DNA of 22,843 nt from an uncultured Clostridium sp. (GTDB lineage: Bacteria > Bacillota > Clostridia > TANB77 > CAG-508): assembly GCA_947057875.1 (NCBI GenBank), contig CAMSEX010000004.1, forward strand, positions 1 through 22,843, written 5' to 3'. Position numbers and translations under genes: made by a program. Of this stretch, positions 7,859 through 12,988 are shown piece after piece. A model generated the notes under the pieces. It ran no database searches. It was not told the origin of the DNA and was given only the letters and a program-made list of their open reading frames with translations. Every line of letters starts with the position of its first letter. The first letter of the stretch is position 1.

Positions 7859-8556
7859 CTATGAAACCACAGCTTCTAGCAAAGTTATTTTTTTATTTTC
7901 TACATCTAACTCGCACTCAATTCCATATGGAATAATTCCAATCGGACAACTTCATAACCTTTTTCGTCTTTTAATCTTGTTTTTTGACTATTCATCTTAG
8001 TTCCATTCCACCATTCTTTGCCATGCTCATTTGTCCAATAATTACATTTTTTAATTTCAAAATTTTCCCTTGCCTCGAACCACAATTCTCGAATCGCATT
8101 TTCTGTATATTCATACATATCTGTATATTCTGCAAAATCAGGTATCAAAGCTGGTCCATAATAAGACACAATGCCTGCTTTGTATAGCATAAAATGATTG
8201 GCTGTTGTATCTGAAAATCCTGTGAATATTTTTGGGTTATTTCGGATAATTTCATAATTAATATATGGTAGTAAACGAATTGTATCATCTCCACCAATGG
8301 CACAAATAATCGCTTTTATGCTTTTGTCTCGAAATGCAGTCATTAAATCTTCTGCCCTTTTTTCTGGATGTTCATATAAATATTTTTCTCCTTTCAAACA
8401 ATTTGGCATTGTTACCACTTTTAATCCAAACTTTTCTTCAAGCCTCTTTTTTCCTAATTCATATTTATGCAAATATTCTTTTTCTCCTAGCATTCCATTT
8501 GACAAACTTACGATTGCCACTTTATCGCCTTTTCTCAACCTCTCTGGTTTTATCAT
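7859..8556 (-). pseudogene. S66 peptidase (LD-carboxypeptidase / MccF-like), internally deleted
   Basis: The start is taken at ATG 8556, which overlaps the upstream NUDIX stop as ATGA; the longer in-frame ATG at 8571 has no better ribosome site. Residues 1-~200 match the S66 family: RLRKGDKVAIVSLSNG, AIICAIGGDDTIRLLPYINYE, and GFSDTT carrying the nucleophile Ser (residue 115), then YYGPALIPDFAE. The frame then stops at 7906. The family's C-terminal end, GIIPYGIECELD followed by NKKITLLEAVVS, is readable in another frame and ends at the TAG at 7859-7861. About 100 residues that would hold the catalytic Glu and His are missing at the junction. S66 enzymes cut LD-peptide bonds in murein or inactivate peptidyl-nucleotide antibiotics such as microcin C; this copy should be inactive. 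Confidence 0.85.
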
Positions 8557-9020
8557 ACAAATTTCTCCCATCCAAATTCACTATACTTTATATTTTCTTT
8601 ATGATTTTTTATTGCTTGTAATCTATCTTGCAATATATTTTCTGGCAATTTATCTAACGCAAACCACCTTAATTCTTCACATTTTTCTGGTTCCTTTATT
8701 TTTATTTCTCCCTTATACTGTTTCACTTTAAAGAAACCATTATAATAAATCTGTCCTGTTTCTGGAGTTTTTGTGTGCATCATAGTTACAAGTTCTATAT
8801 CTTTCAAATGAATATCAATTCCTATTTCTTCTTTTACTTCTCGAATAAGTGCACTCATCATTGGCTCGTCTTTTTCAACATGCCCAGAAGCTGACAAATC
8901 ATAAAATCCGTCCATATATCCTGTATTTTTTCTTTTCTGTAATAAAACCTCTTCTCCCTTTTCAGTGTCTCTTATTAACATCAAAATCACTGCCGACCTT
9001 GCCAAAAATCTTTCCTTCAT
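8553..9020 (-). CDS. NUDIX hydrolase (MutT/IDI-like)
   Basis: A 155-aa NUDIX protein with a perfect box from G46 to I68 (GHVEKD, E52, then REVKEEIGI), and a preceding DLSASGHV as in the MutT/isopentenyl-diphosphate-isomerase-like subgroup. It begins LARSAVILMLIRDTEKGEEVLLQKRKNTGYMDGFYD, where the RKNTGYMDG element is common in NUDIX proteins annotated as 8-oxo-dGTP or nucleotide pyrophosphohydrolases. It is the first gene of the upper unit: AGGAGG at 9026-9031 precedes the ATG, and a long terminator-like hairpin (9038-9084) stands just upstream. The end is coupled to the S66 gene through ATGA. Confidence 0.92.
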   Translation of the reverse strand: MKERFLARSAVILMLIRDTEKGEEVLLQKRKNTGYMDGFYDLSASGHVEKDEPMMSALIREVKEEIGIDIHLKDIELVTMMHTKTPETGQIYYNGFFKVKQYKGEIKIKEPEKCEELRWFALDKLPENILQDRLQAIKNHKENIKYSEFGWEKFV

Positions 9021-9034
9021 ATTTTCCTCCTATC

Positions 9035-9084
9035 AAAAAAAGTCTCACAAAAAAATCCTATTAAGACTCCTTTGCAAGACTTTT
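9035..9084 (-). terminator. Terminator-like hairpin in the 5' leader (candidate attenuator)
   Basis: Read on the minus strand, 9084-9064 pairs with 9058-9038 without interruption: 21 pairs (15 Watson-Crick and 6 G-U) with a 5-nt TAATA loop, followed by further U residues to 9035. The G-U pairs work only in minus-strand RNA. The U-tract ends 4 nt before the AGGAGG of the NUDIX gene. AGATTT at 9092-9087 could pair with AAGTCT at 9082-9077 as a weak competing stem. It lies between the promoter at 9172-9200 and the operon, so premature termination is the simplest reading. Confidence 0.7.
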
Positions 9085-9171
9085 CAAAATCTCCACTCAG
9101 TGTAAATAACACTCTGTTATCCTATATCGCTCAGAATTCAATTTTCCTAGATATACTCTTAAAACACTTAT

Positions 9172-9200
9172 ATTTTATCAAACAAACAACAATTTGTCAA
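9172..9200 (-). promoter_or_regulatory. Sigma-A promoter of the upper GNAT/NUDIX operon
   Basis: On the minus strand TTGACA (9200-9195) is spaced 17 nt from TAAAAT (9177-9172), a near-consensus match. Transcription would start near 9165, leaving a ~145-nt untranslated leader before the ATG at 9020 that contains the 21-bp hairpin. Confidence 0.7.
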
Positions 9201-9249
9201 ATAAAAATATTGATAAATTTCACATTTCTAGTAAATTTTGTTCATTTTT

Positions 9250-9630
9250 TTAACAAGAAATTGTTAAAATATTCCCATTGTTATCAAAAATAGCAAATTC
9301 ATCTTTTCCATAAAAAGTTTTATGAAGTTCTTTGGCAAATTTAACTTTTCCTTTCAACTCTTCATATAATTTTTCTACATCTTGTACTGTGATAAATAAA
9401 GTAAATGTTGGAATAATTGAATCCACCTTTAGCGTAGGATATTCTTGGCTTAAATTTTCTTGTTCCTGAAACATAAGAGAAATTTTATCCTTCCCTATAA
9501 TTGCAAAATTCAAAACTTCTCCCTTTTCTGGGACACTCAGAACTTTCTGAAATCCTAATTTCTCTTCATAAAATTGGATTGTTTCTTTTACATTTTTAAC
9601 CATAATATTGGTTATTACTGATTCATACAT
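9250..9630 (-). CDS. VOC-family (glyoxalase/bleomycin-resistance fold) protein
   Basis: A 126-aa vicinal-oxygen-chelate protein. The start at 9630 is chosen because GGAGGG lies just ahead; the frame is open to 9693 but that longer start has no ribosome site. Two beta-alpha-beta-beta-beta halves are visible: ITNIMVKNVKETIQFYEEKLGFQKV and the metal-site-like second half FTLFITVQDVEKLYEELK through EFAIFDNNGNILTISC. VOC proteins are metal enzymes or drug-binding proteins (glyoxalase, FosA, bleomycin-binding). The usual metal ligands are not complete: the first half lacks the typical His, so it may be a binding protein. It lies next to an AraC regulator, and the promoter region carries direct repeats. 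Confidence 0.82.
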   Translation of the reverse strand: MYESVITNIMVKNVKETIQFYEEKLGFQKVLSVPEKGEVLNFAIIGKDKISLMFQEQENLSQEYPTLKVDSIIPTFTLFITVQDVEKLYEELKGKVKFAKELHKTFYGKDEFAIFDNNGNILTISC

Positions 9631-9649
9631 ATTTTTTCCCTCCCACTTT

Positions 9650-9699
9650 ATTATAAAATGGGGAAATTTATTTGTATTGTAAAAAATGGACAAATTTAT
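9650..9699 (-). promoter_or_regulatory. VOC-gene promoter with 16-bp direct repeats (candidate AraC-type operator)
   Basis: On the plus strand AAATGGGGAAATTTAT (9656-9671) and AAATGGACAAATTTAT (9684-9699) agree at 14 of 16 positions, 28 bp apart start to start. On the minus strand a consensus -10, TATAAT, occupies 9655-9650, directly beside the first repeat, which therefore covers the -35 region; there is no good -35 hexamer. This is the layout of an activator-dependent promoter bound by an AraC-family protein, and the araC-like gene ends at 9696, overlapping the second repeat. Confidence 0.6.
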
Positions 9700-10478
9700 A
9701 TTTGATATTGCTCTAATAATTTGAATGGCGAAATTCCAGTGTATCTTTTGATTTCTTTGATAAAATGCGATTGATCATAAAATCCACATTGCACAGCAAT
9801 ATCTATTAGTTTTCCCTTTTCTTCTAGCAGTAAACTCAAACATAAATGTAACCTTACAATATTTAACATAACTTTGGGAGATACCCCATAATTTTTCTGA
9901 AAAATTCTAAACAATTGCCTTTTATTAAATCCAAGATTTTCAGCAATTTTAACAACATTTTGCTCTTTCGGATTTTGATACAATTCATCAATCATCACAA
10001 TAAAATCCTTATTTGGCGCATTCGCGATCTTTTGTAGTAAATAACTTGTAAAATATTCTATTCGCTTCCTTGTATGAGAAACCAACAAGATTGGAGCCAA
10101 ATCAAACTCTTTTTCTATATCCGAAAAAGGAATCATTTTGTCCATGACTTTATCCGCATCTATCTGAAAAAAGGAATAAAACGCACTTGGCTTTAATCTA
10201 ACCCCCATATAATCGATTTTTTCATTTAACTTAAAGTCCTCTGTTTCTTTGCTAAAACCAGCAAAACAAATCGTACCTTTTACAAAATCTATCACAATAT
10301 CAATACAAGCATCTGGCAAAATATGATTCGATACAACTTTGTCTAACCTTTGTTTCGATTTCATAGTCCAAATACACATACAATAATCTTCCAATTCTTT
10401 TTTACGATATTCCACATATTCTATATAGTTTTGAAAATCTTTATCCAGTAAATAAGGGATTTGTTTTGGATAATACAT
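9696..10478 (-). CDS. AraC-family transcriptional regulator
   Basis: A 260-aa regulator. The C-terminal ~100 residues form an AraC/XylS DNA-binding domain with two helix-turn-helix units: VVKIAENLGFNKRQLFRIFQKNYGVSPKVML and LIDIAVQCGFYDQSHFIKEIKRYTGISPFKLL, the second being the conserved AraC signature. The N-terminal part (about 1-150), with ILPDACIDIVIDFVKGTICFAGFSKETEDF and MGVRLKPSAFYSFFQID, is of the DUF6597 sensor type found in AraC proteins next to VOC or hydrolase genes. AAAGGAG precedes the ATG, 15 nt after the FTR-like gene. It probably controls the VOC gene through the direct repeats at 9656-9699. Confidence 0.92.
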   Translation of the reverse strand: MYYPKQIPYLLDKDFQNYIEYVEYRKKELEDYCMCIWTMKSKQRLDKVVSNHILPDACIDIVIDFVKGTICFAGFSKETEDFKLNEKIDYMGVRLKPSAFYSFFQIDADKVMDKMIPFSDIEKEFDLAPILLVSHTRKRIEYFTSYLLQKIANAPNKDFIVMIDELYQNPKEQNVVKIAENLGFNKRQLFRIFQKNYGVSPKVMLNIVRLHLCLSLLLEEKGKLIDIAVQCGFYDQSHFIKEIKRYTGISPFKLLEQYQI

Positions 10479-10493
10479 CTGTTTCTCCTTTAT

Positions 10494-10691
10494 TTAATTT
10501 GATTTATAATAAAGTAAACAATGACAATATCCTTCAAAATTTGGATCTTTAATTTGTTCACGAAACTCCTTGCACATACATTTGGTATCATTGCTTTTTT
10601 CTGTTCGGCAAGGACAATATCCTCCTGTCTTTTTCAAGCCTTCTTGCACTAATTTTACAATTTCCTCATTTTTATTCAATTCAACTGACAT
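10494..10691 (-). CDS. Ferredoxin-thioredoxin reductase catalytic-subunit-like protein
   Basis: A 65-aa protein with three CxC pairs in the order CPC (26-28), CMC (38-40) and CHC (56-58). This is the cysteine plan of the FTR catalytic beta chain, in which a [4Fe-4S] cluster lies next to a redox disulfide; the last pair is CHC as in FTR. The spacing between the first two pairs is shorter than in plant/cyanobacterial FTR, and no FTR alpha chain is nearby. It would take electrons from a ferredoxin, and one is encoded 24 nt upstream in the same direction. A GGAGG site precedes the ATG. Confidence 0.85.
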   Translation of the reverse strand: MSVELNKNEEIVKLVQEGLKKTGGYCPCRTEKSNDTKCMCKEFREQIKDPNFEGYCHCLLYYKSN

Positions 10692-10715
10692 ACTTTCCTC
10701 CTTCTTCCAATCTCT

Positions 10716-10904
10716 CTACTCTAATACCAACGCTTTTTTAGGACAAAAATTTGAACATTTTCCACATCTAATACATTTATCATAATCAATTGTTGGTGCC
10801 TCAAAATCCTTTTGTGCTAGTGCTCCTACTGGGCAAACATTTACTGCTGGACATTTATGATTTTGTGGACAATTTTCCACTACTATATTTAATTTTTTAT
10901 CCAT
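10716..10904 (-). CDS. Small 4Fe-4S ferredoxin-like protein
   Basis: A 62-aa iron-sulfur protein. The second half has a normal CxxCxxCxxxCP motif (C44, C47, C50, C54), and CPVGAL (C24) supplies the matching cross-cluster cysteine. The N-terminal half has only C12 and C18 before C24, with five-residue spacings, instead of the usual CxxCxxCxxxCP, so the first cluster is atypical or coordinated differently. AAAGGAG precedes the ATG. The gene is first in a run with the FTR-like protein and AraC regulator, implying a ferredoxin/FTR electron pair. Confidence 0.88.
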   Translation of the reverse strand: MDKKLNIVVENCPQNHKCPAVNVCPVGALAQKDFEAPTIDYDKCIRCGKCSNFCPKKALVLE

Positions 10905-10943
10905 AACTATTCTCTCCTTTAAATTTACAATCTACTTACTTCC

Positions 10944-10949
10944 ATTATA
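10944..10949 (-). promoter_or_regulatory. Possible -10 element for the ferredoxin unit
   Basis: TATAAT on the minus strand, 40 nt before the ferredoxin ATG. There is no convincing -35 hexamer at 16-18 nt spacing, so the assignment rests on the -10 and on the lack of any other promoter-like sequence in this 93-nt gap. Confidence 0.35.
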
Positions 10950-10997
10950 TTACATAAAAAATATATTATTACTTTCTAGCAAAATTTCTCTTACCAT

Positions 10998-11420
10998 TTA
11001 TTTTTTGCGAAGTTTACTTGTTTGTACAGTCGTTATATACAACAGAATAAAACTTCCAAACAGGAAAACAAAATATACTTTTGCTACAAGGGTTGCTGTC
11101 TGAACTCCCTCAACATTAGCATACAATTTTTCTTGAAACAAATACGCTTTTATCTTTTTTCCTTTGGGATATGCAGATGTACTATGTGCATTTCCTAATT
11201 CATAATTCTGACCATTATATTCCACTTCAACTTTATAAAAATTTGTCTTTGCTCTAGTTTTTTTATTTACAACTTGCTCTACTTTTGCATTTAATACTGT
11301 TGCTTCAACTTCTTCATACTGTGGTTTAGCATCATTCATTGCAAACCATAATGCCACTGTTGCCATTATACAACCTACAAAAAGAATCCACAAAATTATA
11401 ACTCTTTTTTTAATATTCAT
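10998..11420 (-). CDS. DUF3592-like membrane protein
   Basis: A 140-aa protein with a transmembrane helix at about residues 7-27 (VIILWILFVGCIMATVALWF) and another at about 110-130 (VAKVYFVFLFGSFILLYITT), joined by a ~80-residue extracytoplasmic beta-rich segment (EATVLNAKVEQVV, FYKVEVEYNGQNYELG, GKKIKAYL). This matches the DUF3592 plan of two helices around a small OB/SH3-like domain; the function is unknown. AAAGGAG precedes the ATG. Its leader carries two stem-loops (11440-11485). It appears to be transcribed alone. Confidence 0.75.
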   Translation of the reverse strand: MNIKKRVIILWILFVGCIMATVALWFAMNDAKPQYEEVEATVLNAKVEQVVNKKTRAKTNFYKVEVEYNGQNYELGNAHSTSAYPKGKKIKAYLFQEKLYANVEGVQTATLVAKVYFVFLFGSFILLYITTVQTSKLRKK

Positions 11421-11439
11421 TTTTTCTCCTTTTTAATAC

Positions 11440-11485
11440 AATTATTTTCTTCAGAAATAATTATAAGCCGATTAAATCGACTTAT
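11440..11485 (-). repeat. Two inverted repeats in the DUF3592 leader
   Basis: On the minus strand, 11485-11476 pairs with 11472-11463 (10 pairs, one a G-U, TTA loop), and 11462-11455 pairs with 11447-11440 (8 A-T pairs, 7-nt loop). The G-U pair would be a mismatch on the other strand, so an RNA role on the minus strand is slightly favoured. TATAAT-like sequence overlaps the first repeat, so it could equally be an operator. No U-tract follows either. Confidence 0.4.
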
Positions 11486-11582
11486 TTATGTAATACTGCA
11501 AAAATGCATATGGAGCTTCCAGCCGGTTTTACAAATCTTAAAAACCCTCTATTTACTAAATATAACATTCGATTTTCATTTT

Positions 11583-11604
11583 TTCAATGTAATTTCAATG
11601 TAAT
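11583..11604. repeat. 11-bp tandem duplication
   Basis: TTCAATGTAAT occurs twice head to tail (11583-11593 and 11594-11604). The duplication straddles the stop codon of the 45-aa ORF on the minus strand. It is probably a small slippage duplication. Confidence 0.6.
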
Positions 11605-11732
11605 TCATCTTTTTGGCTCTTTTTCACTTTTCTTTTTATTATATAGCATTCTTTATTTTTTTGCAAGTCCATTTTTTTTATTTCTTCTTTAGAAAATATT
11701 GTATAAATTAGTCTATTTTTTTGATACTTCAT
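11595..11732 (-). CDS. Small basic protein of unknown function (45 aa)
   Basis: An ORF of 45 codons starting ATG AAG TAT at 11732 and ending TGA at 11595-11597. A perfect GGAGG (11744-11740) lies 7 nt upstream, and a near-consensus promoter lies 33-62 nt upstream. The product begins MKYQKNRLIYTIFSKEEIKK and ends KKSQKDELH. It is rich in Lys, has no membrane segment or signal peptide, and has one cysteine (residue 29). The KDEL near its end has no ER meaning in bacteria. No family was recognised. It lies between the adenine methylase and DUF3592 genes, near the edge of the prophage. The good signals argue for a real gene, but conservation is untested. Confidence 0.6.
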   Translation of the reverse strand: MKYQKNRLIYTIFSKEEIKKMDLQKNKECYIIKRKVKKSQKDELH

Positions 11733-11765
11733 AAAGATACCTCCAAGATATTTTTATAATATTAT

Positions 11766-11794
11766 ATTGTATAACGTTTTTAATTACACTTCAA
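11766..11794 (-). promoter_or_regulatory. Sigma-A promoter for the 45-aa ORF
   Basis: On the minus strand TTGAAG (11794-11789) is spaced 17 nt from TACAAT (11771-11766), followed by a second TATAAT. Transcription would start near 11759, 27 nt before the ATG. It lies just after the adenine methylase stop. Confidence 0.6.
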
Positions 11795-11817
11795 CTACTT
11801 ATTTTTCAACATCATAA

Positions 11818-12573
11818 TTAATAGTTTTTAATTATTAGTTCTTTAAAAATTTTCTTTTCACTATTTGCAGCAGTTAAATTACTATATCTTTCTACACTTT
11901 CTATATCAAAATCTTGATACAAATTTCGTATAAATTCACAATCATTATAACTTAGCAAAAATTTTCCATTGATTCTTTTCAAAATTTCAAATAATCGTAC
12001 ATGATCTTCTTTTTTAAATTCTATATTCTTATAATACCCTTCTGTTCCAAAATATGGTGGATCTAAATAAAAAAATGTATCTTGTTTGTCTTTTGATTTA
12101 ATTAATGTTTCAAAATCTTGATTCTCAATTACGACTGCATTCAATCTTCTCTGAATTTTCTCAAACATCAATGTCATATTTTCTACATTCTTTTTTGCAC
12201 AACCAAATACTGTTAATTTTGCACCATAGCTCGTCTTAATTATCATAAAATATCTAGCAGCCCTTTGAATATCTGTTAGTCCTCTCATTTGATACTGTGC
12301 TAAAAAATCTTGAAATAATTCTCTTGAATTTAACATATATTGCAACTCTTTTTTTAATTCCTCAGCATGATATTTCATACAACGATACAAATTAATTAAT
12401 TCACTATTGTAGTCATTAAAAATCTCTGTTTTTCCTTTTCTTTCCTCATTAAACAGTACCCAACCAGCACCGCCAAACACTTCTACATATTTCTGATAAT
12501 CTTGTGGAAATTTCTCGCATATTTTATTCCTTAATAACTTTTTACCACCAATCCACTTAATAAAACTATCCAT
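11818..12573 (-). CDS. DNA adenine methyltransferase (D12 class, Dam-like)
   Basis: A 251-aa N6-adenine methylase of the D12/Dam class. It opens with the SAM-binding KWIGGKK (6-12), has motif I YVEVFGGAGWVLF (29-41), and the catalytic motif IV DPPY at 171-174 (FFYLDPPYFGTEGYY), with ending strands SYNDCEFIRNLY and SNLTAANSEKK. The length and full motifs suggest an active enzyme. No partner restriction endonuclease is adjacent, so it is an orphan methylase, as is common in prophages. AAGGGG precedes the ATG, and a TATAAT at 12594-12589 with GTTACA 18 nt upstream could be its promoter. The gene is divergent from a small Cro/CI regulator. Confidence 0.92.
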   Translation of the reverse strand: MDSFIKWIGGKKLLRNKICEKFPQDYQKYVEVFGGAGWVLFNEERKGKTEIFNDYNSELINLYRCMKYHAEELKKELQYMLNSRELFQDFLAQYQMRGLTDIQRAARYFMIIKTSYGAKLTVFGCAKKNVENMTLMFEKIQRRLNAVVIENQDFETLIKSKDKQDTFFYLDPPYFGTEGYYKNIEFKKEDHVRLFEILKRINGKFLLSYNDCEFIRNLYQDFDIESVERYSNLTAANSEKKIFKELIIKNY

Positions 12574-12632
12574 TTTTACCCCTTCTTAATTATATATTCT
12601 TTCTTATTTTCTTGTAACTGCTTCAAAAAAAC

Positions 12633-12662
12633 AGTAGCTATAACACAGTTATTTATACTACT
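12633..12662. promoter_or_regulatory. Nested inverted repeats between divergent methylase and HTH genes
   Basis: AGTAG (12633-12637) and CTACT (12658-12662) flank an inner palindrome ATAAC-ACA-GTTAT (12640-12652); a TATACT -10-like hexamer at 12654-12659 overlaps the right arm. This is operator-like architecture for the adjacent Cro/CI-type regulator, perhaps autoregulating its own promoter. It is inferred from symmetry only. Confidence 0.4.
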
Positions 12663-12697
12663 ATTGTCTTGTAGAATAAAACAAAGGAGTTGTAAAT

Positions 12698-12898
12698 ATG
12701 GTATATTTAAAAATCGATGAAATATTAAAAGAAAAACAAAAATCAAAATATTGGCTTGTTAAAAATATGGAAGCAAACTACAAAACAATCAGCAATATGA
12801 TAGAAAAAGAAACAGTAAGTATTCATTTTGATACCATTGATAAATTGTGTAAAATTTTAAATTGTAATCCTGGAGATTTATTCAAAAGAGACAAGTAA
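12698..12898 (+). CDS. Cro/CI-type (XRE) HTH regulator
   Basis: A 66-aa protein that is nearly all a single helix-turn-helix domain: LKIDEILKEKQKSKYWLVKNMEANYKTISNMI with the recognition helix in YKTISNMIEKE, then the conserved end FDTIDKLCKILNCNPGDLF. This is the short YozG/HTH_26-type regulator found on chromosomes and phages. It is the only gene on the plus strand after proS. AAAGGAG precedes the ATG, and a strong terminator at 12946-12979 follows. It probably represses itself and perhaps the divergent methylase through the repeats at 12633-12662. Confidence 0.9.
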   Translation: MVYLKIDEILKEKQKSKYWLVKNMEANYKTISNMIEKETVSIHFDTIDKLCKILNCNPGDLFKRDK

Positions 12899-12945
12899 AA
12901 ATAAAACACATATTAATTCATATAATAAGTTTGAAAAAATAATTA

Positions 12946-12979
12946 AAAAGCTAGTCAATACAGGCTCTGACTAGCTTTT
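12946..12979. terminator. Bidirectional intrinsic terminator
   Basis: A 12-bp perfect stem, AAAAGCTAGTCA (12946-12957) and TGACTAGCTTTT (12968-12979), with a 10-nt loop. The A-run on the left and T-run on the right let it end both the plus-strand HTH gene and the minus-strand phage lysis operon, whose last stop is at 12989. Confidence 0.92.
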
Positions 12980-12988
12980 ACCACAATC

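Noticed and set aside
8297..8731. 144-codon plus-strand ORF with hydrophobic runs
   Set aside because: Lies antisense to the S66 remnant and NUDIX genes, whose motifs are clear; low-complexity Leu/Phe/Ser composition and no start signals.
2025..9020. GNAT/HD/NUDIX cluster as a known anti-phage defence or toxin-antitoxin system
   Set aside because: No defence core such as a nuclease, reverse transcriptase, CD-NTase or TIR protein, and no ribbon-helix-helix antitoxin of the kind paired with GNAT toxins was seen.
9021..9165. T-box or known riboswitch in the NUDIX operon leader
   Set aside because: No T-box AGGGTGGxACCGCG element, specifier arrangement, THI, SAM, purine or c-di-GMP core was recognised; only the hairpin is supported.
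9240..9275. Inverted repeat TTAACAA...TTGTTAA at the end of the VOC gene as a terminator
   Set aside because: On the minus strand it is followed by A residues, not U, so it does not form an intrinsic terminator for that gene.
11504..11692. 62-codon plus-strand ORF with a hydrophobic tail (FFLLYSILYFF)
   Set aside because: No ribosome site; it is antisense to the better supported 45-aa ORF, and the hydrophobic run comes from poly-T/poly-A composition.
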